Shown: in pieces, positions 8,516 through 18,700 of the stretch | Numbering within the stretch: the first letter of the stretch is position 1 | How the letters are laid out: every line of letters starts with the position of its first letter | Source: Aldehydirespirator sp965220485 | GTDB taxonomy: Bacteria; Actinomycetota; Acidimicrobiia; Acidimicrobiales; Aldehydirespiratoraceae | Assembly (NCBI GenBank): GCA_965220485.1 | Contig: OZ244832.1 | Coordinates: 1,860,001 to 1,924,000, forward strand | Length of the DNA stretch: 64,000 nucleotides | Direction: 5' to 3' | Program-made: the position numbers and the translations under genes | Notes under the pieces: generated by a model | Database searches by the model: none | The model's input: only the letters and a program-made list of their open reading frames with translations | Told to the model about the DNA's origin: nothing

Positions 8516-11152
8516 GTGGTGACGGTGACGCTGAGCGCCGTTCCCGAGCGCACGGTGGAGATCCCGATCACGGCGACCGGCCAGAACGGCGCCACCGCCG
8601 GCGACTGGTCCGGGGTGCCCGCCGCGGTGACCTTCGAGGCGGGCACCACCGAGGCCGCCTTCGCGCTGGCCGCCACCGACGACGACATCGACGACGACGG
8701 CGAGAGCGTCGAGGTGGCCTTCGGGCTGCTGCCTGACCGGGTGAGCGCCGACCCCGCCGCGGCGACGGCCACCGTCGCCATCGACGACGACGACGACCGC
8801 GGCGTCGAGCTCTCCGAGACGCGCCTCGCGGTCGCCGAGGGCGAGGTGGGCTCCTACACCGTCAGGCTGCGCTCCCAGCCCACCGGCGCGGTCACCGTCA
8901 CCGTCACCGGCCACGCCGGCACCGACGTGGCCCCGGACCCCGAGAGCCTCCACTACACCCCCCAGAACTGGGACGCCCCCCAGACGGTGCAGGTCGCCGC
9001 GGGCCAAGACGACGACTCCGACGACGACACCGCCACCCTCGCCCACACCGCCGCCGGCGGCGACTACACCGGCGCCGACCCCGCCGAAGTCGCGGTCACC
9101 GTCGCCGACGACGACCACCCCAGGGTCCAAGTCGGGTTCGCGCCCGGGGCCCGCAGCGCCGCCGAGGGCGCCGCCGCGGAGCTGCGGGTGGTGCTTGACC
9201 GCGACCCCCAGCGCAGCCTGAGAATCCCGCTGGCCGCCACCGGCCTCGGCGGCGCCACCCCCGACGACTGGTCCGGGGTCCCCGCCGCGGTGACCTTCGA
9301 GGCGGGCGCCACCGAGGCCGCCTTCGCGCTGACCGCCACCAACGACGACATCGACGACGACGGCGAGAGCGTCGAGGTGGCCTTCGGGCCGCTGCCCGAG
9401 CGGGTGGGCGCCGACCCCGCCGCGGCGACGGCCACCGTCGCCATCGTCGACGACGACCACCCGCGGGTGGCGGTGAGCTTCGCCAAGGCGGCCCACAGCG
9501 TCGACGAGGGCGACGGCGTGGTGGTGGAGGTGACCCTGAGCGCGGTTCCCGAGCGCACGGTGGTGATCCCGATCACGGCGACCGGCCAGAACGGCGCCGC
9601 GGCGGGCGACTGGTCGGTGGCGCCCGCCAGCGTCACCTTCGCCAGCGGCGACACCTCCAAGGCGTTCACGGTCGCCGCCGACGACGACGCGGTGGACGAC
9701 GACGGCGAGTCGGTGCTGCTGGGCTTCGGCGCGCTGCCTGAGCGGGTGAGCGCGGGGACGACTGCGGCTGCCGAGGTCTCCATCGTCGACGACGACACGG
9801 CGGCGGTGGCGGCGTCGGTGTCGTCGCTGAGCGTCGCCGAGGGCGGCGAGGAGACCTACACGGTGGAGCTGGGCAGCGAGCCCACCGCCGCGGTGACGGT
9901 CGCGGCCGTCGTCGGCCCGGCCGGCGCCGATGTGACCGTCGAGCCGGCCGCGCTGACGTTCACGGCGTCCGACTGGGACAGCCCCCAGACCGTCACCGTC
10001 GCCGCCGGACACGACGACGACGCCGTCGACGGCGCGGCCACAGTGACCCACACCGCCGCCGGCGGCGGCTACGACGCGGTCTCGGCGTCGGTGGAGGTGA
10101 CCGTCGACGACGACGACCACCCGCGGGTGGCGGTGAGCTTCGCCAAGGCGGCCCACAGCGTCGACGAGGGCGACGGCGTGGTGGTGGAGGTGACCCTGAG
10201 CGCGGTTCCCGAGCGCACGGTGGTGATCCCGATCACGGCGACCGGCCAGAACGGCGCCGCCGCCGGCGACTGGTCCGGGGCGCCCACCAGCGTCACCTTC
10301 GCCAGCGACGACACCTCCAAGGCGTTCACGCTCGCCGCCGACGACGACGACGTCGACGACGACGGCGAGTCGGTGCTGCTGGGCTTCGGCGACCTGCCTG
10401 AGCGGGTGAGCGCGGGGACGATTGCGGCTGCCACGGTCTCCATCGTCGACGACGACACGGCGGCGGTGGCGGCGTCGGTGTCGTCGCTGAGCGTCGCCGA
10501 GGGCGGCGAGGAGACCTACACGGTGGAGCTGGGCAGCGAGCCCACCGACGCGGTGACGGTCGCGGCCGCGGTCGCCGGCGGCGGCGGCGTGACCGCGGCC
10601 CCGGCCGCGCTGACGTTCACGGCGTCCGACTGGGACAGCCCCCAGACCGTCACCGTCGCCGCCGGACACGACGACGACGCCGTCGACGGCGCGGCCACAG
10701 TGACCCACACCGCCGCCGGCGGCGGCTACGACGCGGTCTCGGCGACGGTGGAGGTGACCGTCGACGACGACGACCACCCGCGGGTGGCCGTCAGCTTCGG
10801 CGCGGCGTCCTACAGCGTCGCGGAGAGCGACGACGCCGCCACCGCCGCCAGGGAGGACCAGGCGGTGGTGACGGTGACGCTGAGCGCCGTTCCCGAGCGC
10901 ACGGTGGAGATCCCGATCACGGCGACCGGCCAGGACGGCGCCACCGCCGGCGACTGGTCCGGGCGCCCACCAGCGTCACCTTCGCCAGCGGCGACGCCTC
11001 CAAGGCGTTCACGCTCACCGCGACCCAGGACAACGTCGACGACGACGGCGAGTCGGTGCTGCTGGGCTTCGGGACGCTGCCCGAGCGGGTCGCGCCCGGC
11101 GCCACCGACACCGCCGAGGTCTCCATCGTCGACGACGACGATCCCGAGGTGA
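8516..11152 (+). CDS. Calx-beta repeat protein, middle part (same gene, shifted frame)
   Basis: This segment continues the five-type Calx-beta ladder: RVAVSFGAASYS, GVELSETRLAVAEG, RVQVGFAPGARSAAEG, SFAKAAHSVDEG and SSLSVAEGGEE units. It shows the same Asp-rich linkers and near-identical codons as the upstream segment. The reading frame is not separated from the upstream one by any promoter or ribosome-binding site, so this is not an independent gene start. A single missing g near 10962 (gtccgggcgccc against gtccggggcgccc in other copies) throws the last 60 residues out of frame into a Pro/Arg/Ser-rich tail. The true continuation is in the next frame, to 15372. Confidence 0.65.
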   Translation: MVTVTLSAVPERTVEIPITATGQNGATAGDWSGVPAAVTFEAGTTEAAFALAATDDDIDDDGESVEVAFGLLPDRVSADPAAATATVAIDDDDDRGVELSETRLAVAEGEVGSYTVRLRSQPTGAVTVTVTGHAGTDVAPDPESLHYTPQNWDAPQTVQVAAGQDDDSDDDTATLAHTAAGGDYTGADPAEVAVTVADDDHPRVQVGFAPGARSAAEGAAAELRVVLDRDPQRSLRIPLAATGLGGATPDDWSGVPAAVTFEAGATEAAFALTATNDDIDDDGESVEVAFGPLPERVGADPAAATATVAIVDDDHPRVAVSFAKAAHSVDEGDGVVVEVTLSAVPERTVVIPITATGQNGAAAGDWSVAPASVTFASGDTSKAFTVAADDDAVDDDGESVLLGFGALPERVSAGTTAAAEVSIVDDDTAAVAASVSSLSVAEGGEETYTVELGSEPTAAVTVAAVVGPAGADVTVEPAALTFTASDWDSPQTVTVAAGHDDDAVDGAATVTHTAAGGGYDAVSASVEVTVDDDDHPRVAVSFAKAAHSVDEGDGVVVEVTLSAVPERTVVIPITATGQNGAAAGDWSGAPTSVTFASDDTSKAFTLAADDDDVDDDGESVLLGFGDLPERVSAGTIAAATVSIVDDDTAAVAASVSSLSVAEGGEETYTVELGSEPTDAVTVAAAVAGGGGVTAAPAALTFTASDWDSPQTVTVAAGHDDDAVDGAATVTHTAAGGGYDAVSATVEVTVDDDDHPRVAVSFGAASYSVAESDDAATAAREDQAVVTVTLSAVPERTVEIPITATGQDGATAGDWSGRPPASPSPAATPPRRSRSPRPRTTSTTTASRCCWASGRCPSGSRPAPPTPPRSPSSTTTIPR

Positions 11153-14100
11153 CGGTGAGCTTCGCCAAGGCGGCCTACGACGCGGCCGAGGGCGGCGAGG
11201 TCACCGTGACGGTGACGCTGAGCGCCGTTCCCGAGCGCAGGGTCGAGATCCCGATCACGGCGGAGGGCGGGGGCGGCGCCGAGGCCGGCGACTGGTCGGT
11301 GGCGCCCGCCAGCGTCACCTTCGAAAGCGGCGACGCCTCCAAGACGTTCACGGTCGCCGCCGCCGACGACGCGGTGGACGACGACGGCGAGACGGTGCTG
11401 CTGGGCTTCGGCGCGCTGCCTGAGCGGGTGAGCGCGGGGACGATTGCGGCTGCCGAGGTCTCCATCGTCGACGACGACACGGCGGCGGTGGCGGTGTCGG
11501 TGTCGTCGCTGAGCGTCGCCGAGGGCGGCGAGGAGACCTACACGGTGGCGCTGGGCAGCGAGCCCACCGACGCGGTCACGGTCGCGGCCGCGGTCGCCGG
11601 CCCGGCCGGCGCCGATGTGACCGTCGAGCCGGCCGCGCTGACGTTCGCGGCGGACGACTGGGACAGCCCCCAGACCGTCACCGTCGCCGCCGCACACGAC
11701 GACGACGCCGTCGACGGCGCGGCCACAGTGACCCACACCGCCGCCGGCGGCGGCTACGACGCGGTCTCGGCGTCGGTGGAGGTGACCGTCGACGACGACG
11801 ACCACCCGCGGGTGACGGTGAGCTTCGGCGCGGCGGCCCACAGCGTCGCCGAGGGCGGCGAGGTCACCGTGGAGGTGACGCTGAGCGCGGTTCCCGAGCG
11901 CACGGTGGTGATCCCGATCACGGCGACCGGCCGGGGCGGCGCCGCGGCGGGCGACTGGTCGGTGGCGCCCGCCAGCGTCACCTTCGCCAGCGGCGACGCC
12001 TCCAAGGCGTTCACGCTCACCGCGACCCAGGACAACGTCGACGACGACGGCGAGTCGGTGCTGCTGGGCTTCGGGACGCTGCCCGAGCGGGTCGCGCCCG
12101 GCGCCACCGACACCGCCGAGGTCTCCATCGTCGACGACGACACGGCGGCGGTGGCGGCGTCGGTGTCGTCGCTGAGCGTCGGCGAGGGCGGCGAGGAGAC
12201 CTACACGGTGGAGCTGGGCAGCGAGCCCACCGCCGCGGTGACGGTGACGGCGGCGGTCGCCGGCGGCGGCGGCGTGACCGCGGCCCCGGCCGCGCTGACG
12301 TTCACGGCGTCCGACTGGGACAGCCCCCAGACCGTCACCGTCGCCGCCGGACACGACGACGACGCCGTCGACGGCGCGGCCACAGTGACCCACACCGCCG
12401 CCGGCGGCGGCTACGACGCGGTCTCGGCGACGGTGGAGGTGACCGTCGACGACGACGACCACCCGCGGGTGGCCGTCAGCTTCGGCGCGGCGTCCTACAG
12501 CGTCGCGGAGAGCGACGACGCCGCCACCGCCGCCAGGGAGGACCAGGCGGTGGTGACGGTGACGCTGAGCGCCGTTCCCGAGCGCACGGTGGAGATCCCG
12601 ATCACGGCGACCGGCCAGAACGGCGCCACCGCCGGCGACTGGTCCGGGGCGCCCACCAGCGTCACCTTCGACAGCGACGACACCTCCAAGGCGTTCACGC
12701 TCACCGCCGCCGGCGACGACATCGACGACGACGGCGAGACGGTGCTGCTGGGCTTCGGCGACCTGCCCGAGCGGGTGGGCGCCGACCCCGCCGCGGCGAC
12801 GGCCACCGTCGCCATCGACGACGACGACGACCGCGGCGTCGAGCTCTCCGAGACGCGCCTCGCGGTCGCCGAGGGCGAGGTGGGCTCCTACACCGTCAGG
12901 CTGCGCTCCCAGCCCACCGGCGCGGTCACCGTCACCGTCACCGGCCACGCCGGCACCGACGTGGCCCCGGACCCCGAGAGCCTCCACTACACCCCCCAGA
13001 ACTGGGACGCCCCCCAGACGGTGCAGGTCGCCGCGGGCCAAGACGACGACTCCGACGACGACACCGCCACCCTCGCCCACACCGCCGCCGGCGGCGACTA
13101 CACCGGCGCCGACCCCGCCACCGTCACCGTCGCCGTCACCGACGACGACCCGGCGACCAACAACGAACCGGCGTTCCCGGCGGAGACAGCCACCCGCAAC
13201 GTGGAGGAGAACAGCCCGCCGGCGACCCGTGTGGGCGACCCAGTAACTGCAACCGACGAGGATGCCGGCGACACGCTCGCCTACACACTGGGCGGAAACA
13301 ACGCCGATCTCTTCACCATCGACGGCTCAAACGGGCAGATCAGCGTGGGGAGCGGTACCTCGCTGGACTATGAGACCAGAAACACGTACTCCGTCACCGT
13401 GTCGGTCAGCGACGGCAAGGACCCCGGCGGCAATTCGGACGGAACCATTGACGACAGTATCGCGGTGACCGTCACGGTTATCAACGAGGAAGAGCCTGGG
13501 ACGGTGGCGCTATCATCGGCGAGGCCGAAGGTGGGCGCTGAGCTGACCGCTATGCTGGAGGACCCGGACGAGGTCACCGGAGCCCCCATCTGGTCGTGGC
13601 ACAGGTCGACCGACGGCAACGGCAACTGGACTCCCATCGAAGGCGAGACATCGGACTCCTATGTGCCGGCGGCCGGGGACGAGGACAGCTACCTCCGAGC
13701 CAAGGCCCACTACACCGACGGCGAGGGTTCCGGCAAGATCGCCATGGGTACGTCGGACAACCCGGTCTCCGCATCGACGCCGAACGCCCAAGACAGATCC
13801 GAAGAGTGCGGGAAACACAATGGGCACCGCTCCGCCTACGGCTTACGGTACGTGCCTTACCTGACCCTTGAAGCGACTCCACGCCATGTGAGGGAAGGCG
13901 ATGCCGCTCCGGTGGTCGCAACTCTGAGCTGCCGTCTGACCGGTGACCCGGCAGACATCAGCTTCAAATACTACGCCTATCACGATGACGACGAAACCGC
14001 TGGCTACAAGGAAACCCCTCCACTTACGGAGGACCGCTCATCCTCAGACGACTACGACCACAACGAGTCGGGAACCTGGGTTTACTTCAGCCCGGGCGAA

Positions 14101-15372
14101 CTAACGGTTACCTTCACCATCCAGACCTATACTGACAATTTGGCAGAGAGAATCGAGAACTTCTGGGTGCGTGTCGGGAAGTCCTACCAATCGGCCTTTA
14201 TGATTCCCGGACCCATTACCAACGTGAAAATTATCGACGTGCCGCCCCGCCGAGCGCCGCCGTCACCGACGACCAACAACGAACCGGCGTTCCCGGCGGA
14301 GACAGCCACCCGCAACGTGGAGGAGAACAGCCCGCCGGCGACCCGTGTGGGCGACCCAGTAACTGCAACCGACGAGGATGCCGGCGACACGCTCGCCTAC
14401 ACACTGGGCGGAAACAACGCCGATCTCTTCACCATCGACGGCTCAAACGGGCAGATCAGCGTGGGGAGCGGTACCTCGCTGGACTATGAGACCAGAAACA
14501 CGTACTCCGTCACCGTGTCGGTCAGCGACGGCAAGGACCCCGGCGGCAATTCGGACGGAACCATTGACGACAGTATCGCGGTGACCGTCACGGTTATCAA
14601 CGAGGAAGAGCCTGGGACGGTGGCGCTATCATCGGCGAGGCCGAAGGTGGGCGCTGAGCTGACCGCTATGCTGGAGGACCCGGACGAGGTCACCGGAGCC
14701 CCCATCTGGTCGTGGCACAGGTCGACCGACGGCAACGGCAACTGGACTCCCATCGAAGGCGAGACATCGGACTCCTATGTGCCGGCGGCCGGGGACGAGG
14801 ACAGCTACCTCCGAGCCAAGGCCCACTACACCGACGGCGAGGGTTCCGGCAAGATCGCCATGGGTACGTCGGACAACCCGGTCTCCGCATCGACGCCGAA
14901 CGCCCAAGACAGATCCGAAGAGTGCGGGAAACACAATGGGCACCGCTCCGCCTACGGCTTACGGTACGTGCCTTACCTGACCCTTGAAGCGACTCCACGC
15001 CATGTGAGGGAAGGCGATGCCGCTCCGGTGGTCGCAACTCTGAGCTGCCGTCTGACCGGTGACCCGGCAGACATCAGCTTCAAATACTACGCCTATCACG
15101 ATGACGACGAAACCGCTGGCTACAAGGAAACCCCTCCACTTACGGAGGACCGCTCATCCTCAGACGACTACGACCACAACGAGTCGGGAACCTGGGTTTA
15201 CTTCAGCCCGGGCGAACTAACGGTTACCTTCACCATCCAGACCTATACTGACAATTTGGCAGAGAGAATCGAGAACTTCTGGGTGCGTGTCGGGAAGTCC
15301 TACCAATCGGCCTTTATGATTCCCGGATCCCTTACCAACATTAAAATCATCGACGTGCCGGCGGGGAACTAA
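11056..15372 (+). CDS. Calx-beta / cadherin-like giant protein, C-terminal part
   Basis: The frame is in fact homologous from about 10965; the GTG at 11056 is just the first possible start codon. It carries five to six more Calx-beta-like units up to about base 13140. Two identical cassettes of 372 residues follow. Each has a cadherin-type domain (EPAFPAETATRNVEENS, DYETRNTYSVTVSVSDGKD), an Ig-like domain around WSWHRSTDGNGNW, and a short Calx-beta-like domain around ATPRHVREGDAAPV. The protein ends at KIIDVPAGN with no transmembrane helix, LPXTG motif or other anchor visible. Composition is strongly acidic, consistent with calcium binding and secretion. Joined to the upstream segments, at least about 5,100 residues are visible. 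It lies about 400 bp upstream of another secreted repeat protein on the same strand. Confidence 0.75.
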   Translation: MLLGFGTLPERVAPGATDTAEVSIVDDDDPEVTVSFAKAAYDAAEGGEVTVTVTLSAVPERRVEIPITAEGGGGAEAGDWSVAPASVTFESGDASKTFTVAAADDAVDDDGETVLLGFGALPERVSAGTIAAAEVSIVDDDTAAVAVSVSSLSVAEGGEETYTVALGSEPTDAVTVAAAVAGPAGADVTVEPAALTFAADDWDSPQTVTVAAAHDDDAVDGAATVTHTAAGGGYDAVSASVEVTVDDDDHPRVTVSFGAAAHSVAEGGEVTVEVTLSAVPERTVVIPITATGRGGAAAGDWSVAPASVTFASGDASKAFTLTATQDNVDDDGESVLLGFGTLPERVAPGATDTAEVSIVDDDTAAVAASVSSLSVGEGGEETYTVELGSEPTAAVTVTAAVAGGGGVTAAPAALTFTASDWDSPQTVTVAAGHDDDAVDGAATVTHTAAGGGYDAVSATVEVTVDDDDHPRVAVSFGAASYSVAESDDAATAAREDQAVVTVTLSAVPERTVEIPITATGQNGATAGDWSGAPTSVTFDSDDTSKAFTLTAAGDDIDDDGETVLLGFGDLPERVGADPAAATATVAIDDDDDRGVELSETRLAVAEGEVGSYTVRLRSQPTGAVTVTVTGHAGTDVAPDPESLHYTPQNWDAPQTVQVAAGQDDDSDDDTATLAHTAAGGDYTGADPATVTVAVTDDDPATNNEPAFPAETATRNVEENSPPATRVGDPVTATDEDAGDTLAYTLGGNNADLFTIDGSNGQISVGSGTSLDYETRNTYSVTVSVSDGKDPGGNSDGTIDDSIAVTVTVINEEEPGTVALSSARPKVGAELTAMLEDPDEVTGAPIWSWHRSTDGNGNWTPIEGETSDSYVPAAGDEDSYLRAKAHYTDGEGSGKIAMGTSDNPVSASTPNAQDRSEECGKHNGHRSAYGLRYVPYLTLEATPRHVREGDAAPVVATLSCRLTGDPADISFKYYAYHDDDETAGYKETPPLTEDRSSSDDYDHNESGTWVYFSPGELTVTFTIQTYTDNLAERIENFWVRVGKSYQSAFMIPGPITNVKIIDVPPRRAPPSPTTNNEPAFPAETATRNVEENSPPATRVGDPVTATDEDAGDTLAYTLGGNNADLFTIDGSNGQISVGSGTSLDYETRNTYSVTVSVSDGKDPGGNSDGTIDDSIAVTVTVINEEEPGTVALSSARPKVGAELTAMLEDPDEVTGAPIWSWHRSTDGNGNWTPIEGETSDSYVPAAGDEDSYLRAKAHYTDGEGSGKIAMGTSDNPVSASTPNAQDRSEECGKHNGHRSAYGLRYVPYLTLEATPRHVREGDAAPVVATLSCRLTGDPADISFKYYAYHDDDETAGYKETPPLTEDRSSSDDYDHNESGTWVYFSPGELTVTFTIQTYTDNLAERIENFWVRVGKSYQSAFMIPGSLTNIKIIDVPAGN
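13155..15327 (+). repeat. Two tandem copies of a 1,116-bp cassette
   Basis: The block beginning gaccaacaacgaaccggcgt at 13155 is repeated at 14271, exactly 1,116 bp later (372 codons, in frame). Identity appears complete for about 1,057 bp, up to position 14211 / 15327, after which the ends differ by a few bases. Each copy encodes a cadherin-like, an Ig-like and a Calx-beta-like domain. Confidence 0.9.
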
Positions 15373-15773
15373 CACGCTGGCTTCAGTCGCCAGCCCATAT
15401 ATCCGTCACCTCCAGCCCTGAGACCCTTGTGCCTGAGCATGGACTTGAAGGCGACGGCGTGCTCCCTCTTGCGTGTGAACTGCGAGAATTTCAGACCAAG
15501 ATTTCGCCGAAAGGGTGAGTTGGGCTTGGCGCCTCGTTAGATCATCTTGCGAAACTGAGGCCTCTCCCCTGCTGGGGGCCTACGCCCTGAAGGGCCTGGC
15601 TGGCGCTCTGATCGGCATCCCCATGCTTGCCGGTCCTCCACCCCTCCCCACCGGACCAGCGTGGCCGGCAGCGGGATAGGCGGCCAACCATATGACAAGA
15701 GGCCCGGTGCCGGGTACTGTTCAAGCGGCAACTCGGGCTATGTCGGCTCTCTGAACGGTGGGAGGTGAGTCGG
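15373..15773. other. Intergenic spacer before the LRR protein gene
   Basis: No supported gene lies in this 400-bp stretch. It holds a few short GC palindromes (for example cccggtgccggg near 15704) and, at its end, a strong ribosome-binding site (gggagg at 15760-15765). No clear -10 box or known riboswitch could be recognised. Confidence 0.5.
15376..15394 (+). terminator. Short stem-loop just after the giant gene
   Basis: A 6-bp stem (gctggc / gccagc) with a 7-nt loop begins four bases after the TAA stop. There is no run of T, so it is a weak terminator candidate only. Confidence 0.3.
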
Positions 15774-18700
15774 TTGCCTTCCGATAGGCGGCAGCAGAAT
15801 GCAATAGCGTTTACAGGCGCATCGGCGGTGTCGCCGCCGCTGTGTTGGGACATTTGCACCATACGAATTCCTTTGAACGCCTGGCTGCTCCGGCTGTTCT
15901 CCGCGCTCATGGTCGCCGCCATTGTGGTGCCGGTCATGCTCTTGAGCGGCTCGCCCGCCTCCGCGCAGCAGGCGGTCCCAGACAAGCCGGAGGGCCTGAC
16001 CGGCAAGCTGCTGCACTACCTCGCCATCGAACTGGACTGGGACGACACGGCCGGGGCGGCCTCCTACCAGGTGCAGTACTGGAACACGACGGGAGACAGC
16101 CCTGCCTGGACGGAGGCGCAGGAGGCCGAATACTACGGCTCCTCAGCCGTGGTAAGCGGCCTGCCGGACCAGCGCTTCTACTACTTTCAGGTCCGGGCGG
16201 TCAACGACGCCGGGGCGTCGGAGTGGTCGGACTTCTTCCTGACGGGCAATGTGTGGCCCGCCATACCCACGCCCGAACCTACGCCCGAACCCACGCCCGA
16301 ACCCACGCCCGAGCCTGCGCCCGAACCCACGCCCGAGCCTGCGCCCGACCCTGCGCCCGAGCCCACGCCGGAGCCGGAGCCGGGTATCTGCGACCGCACG
16401 CATCAGGTTCGTGAACAGATCAGGCACAATGTATGGTACAAGTGGTACAAGGTTCGCAGGCCGCGGTGTGAAGAGGTTACCAACGCTCATCTGGCTCATA
16501 TCAACCACCTCGATATTATCCGTAAAGGCATTACGGACCTCAAGGCTGGCGACTTCGCAGGTCTCAGCGGACTCATCGATCTCAGTTTGAGCAACAACCA
16601 AATAAGCTCGCTGCCGCCGGGGATCTTTGATGAACTTAGCCATTTACAAACGTTGAATTTGTACGGTAACGAACTAAGCGAGCTGCCGCCGAGGGTCTTT
16701 GATGAACTTAGCCATTTACAAACGTTGAGTTTGTACGGTAACGAACTAAGCGAGCTGCCGCCGGGGGTCTTTGATGGACTTGGCAATTTATGGTCGGTGA
16801 ATCTGTGGCGTAACGAACTAAGCTCGCTGCCGCCGAGGGTCTTTGATGAACTTGGCAGTTTGCGATGGTTGGGTTTGTACGGTAATAAACTAAGTTCGCT
16901 GCCGCCGGGGGTCTTTGATGAACTTGGCAGTCTACGAGGGGTGAATTTGGGCGGTAACAAACTGAGTTCGCTGCCACCGGGCGTCTTTGATGAACTTGGC
17001 AGTTTACAATGTTTGAATTTGAGCCACAACAAACTGAGTTCGCTGCCACCTCGCCTGCTTCCTCGGGTGGAGTGGGTCGAGGATGAGGGTGGGTTGTGTC
17101 TGTTCTTGGAGGGCAACCGGCTGAATCGGCTGCCGGACGCGCTTTTCGAGGTCGAGAACCTGGATATGATAGCATTGCATCTGCAGGACAATCCTGGCAG
17201 CCCATTCACGTTCAGCATGGAAGCCGAGACGATGAGCCAGAGCGTTGACGATGAGGGCATCCACACGGCGCGGGTGCGCTACAGGGTAGCCCAAGGGGCG
17301 CCGGTGATTATGAAAGGCGCGCTGGAGGTCAGCGGCGGCGCGGCATCCACCGCATCGGTGACCATAGAGGCAGGGAGGACCTACAGCGATGAGGTGGTGG
17401 TGACGCAAAGCGAGACGGGTCAGCCGGTTACGCTCACATTGCAGAACGTGGGGGGCTATCTCTCAGCATCGGGAAACCCTAGAGTTCAATTGTCATCTGA
17501 CTTCGATGGAACCTGGTATGCCGCGGGCGCTGCGCTCACGCTCTTCGATGGTTCGACGCCCACGCCCACTGCGACGCCCACGCCCACTGCGACACCCACG
17601 CCGAGCGGCGGCATCTGCGGCCGCACGCCGCAGGTGCGGGACGCGATTCTGGTCATGCTGCCCGGGATCAGCGACTGCGCGGCGGTGACGGATGCCGATC
17701 TGGGTGCCATCACGGGGCGTCTGGGGCTGGGCGGCAAGGAGATATCGGAGGAGATCACGGTGTTGCGGCCGGGAGACTTCGGGGGTCTTTCCAGCCTGCG
17801 GAGTCTGTGGCTGCTCGACAACTCCCTGGAGGCGCTGCCCGAGGACGTCTTTGAGGGTCTCACCGCTTTGACGTCGCTGCACTTGCAGAACAACAAGCTG
17901 AGCGAGCTGCCCGAGGGGGTCTTTGAGCCTCTCGGCAGCCTGAGGACGCTGCGCCTGGAGAACAACGCGCTGAGCGAGCTGCGCGAGGACGTCTTCGGCG
18001 GTCTGGCGAGCCTGGAGGGGCTGTTCTTGACGCTGAACAAGCTGAGCGCGCTGCCCGGGGGGGTCTTTGAGGGTCTGGCGGCGATGGATGTGCTGTACCT
18101 GGACGGCAACGAGCTGAGCGAGCTGCCCACCGACGTCTTCGACGGTCTGGGCGGCTTGAGGGAGCTTCGTTTGAACGGCAACTCGCTGAGCGGGCTGCCG
18201 GCCAGTGTGTTCGCGCTCGACGGCTTGAGGGGTCTGGCGCTGGAGCACAACGACCTGGAGTCGCTGCCGGCCGGTGTGTTCGAGGGCCTCACCGGGCTGG
18301 GAAAGCTGTTTCTGGGCGGCAACGAGGGGGCGCCCTTCACGCTCACCGCGGAGCTGGAGCGCCGCGGCGGGGGCGCGGTGGCGGTCGGGGTGGCCGAGGG
18401 CGCGCCGTTCGCGATGGAGGTCAAGCTGTCGGCGGATGGCGGCACGCTCTCCAAGGACACGGTCACGATTGAAGCCGGCAGCGTGTCCAGCGAAGAGATC
18501 AGCGTTGCCCCGGCCGGCGAGGGACGCAGGGAGGTCACCGTCAGCGTGGAATCGGCAGAGTTCGTCGGGGTGGTTGTGGCGGTCGACAAGATCGGGGACT
18601 ATTCCGGCATCCGAACCGGTCTGGGCGAGGAACTGGTACTGGACTTTGAGGGGAACCCACAGGGCCGGGACGGCGACGGGGCCGAATCCGCGCCGGAGCC

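Larger units (their letters stand above)
1681..13140 (+). repeat. About 1.69-kb higher-order repeat encoding five Calx-beta unit types
   Basis: Five unit types of about 330 bp recur in the order A (VGFGPG/APGAR), B (VSFAKAAH), C (SSLSVAEGGEE), D (VSFGAASYSVAES) and E (GVELSETRLAVAEG). Equivalent points of type C recur at about 2429, 4118, 5810, 8160 and 9856, a spacing of 1,689-1,696 bp. Extra B-C pairs are inserted at about 6060-6720, 10100-10760 and 11140-12470. Identity between copies is very high at the base level, indicating recent unequal exchange or gene conversion. Confidence 0.85.

Noticed and set aside
15540..15764. Possible riboswitch (c-di-AMP or c-di-GMP type) upstream of the secreted LRR gene
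   Set aside because: Only scattered GC palindromes could be seen; no conserved core of a known class could be matched by eye.
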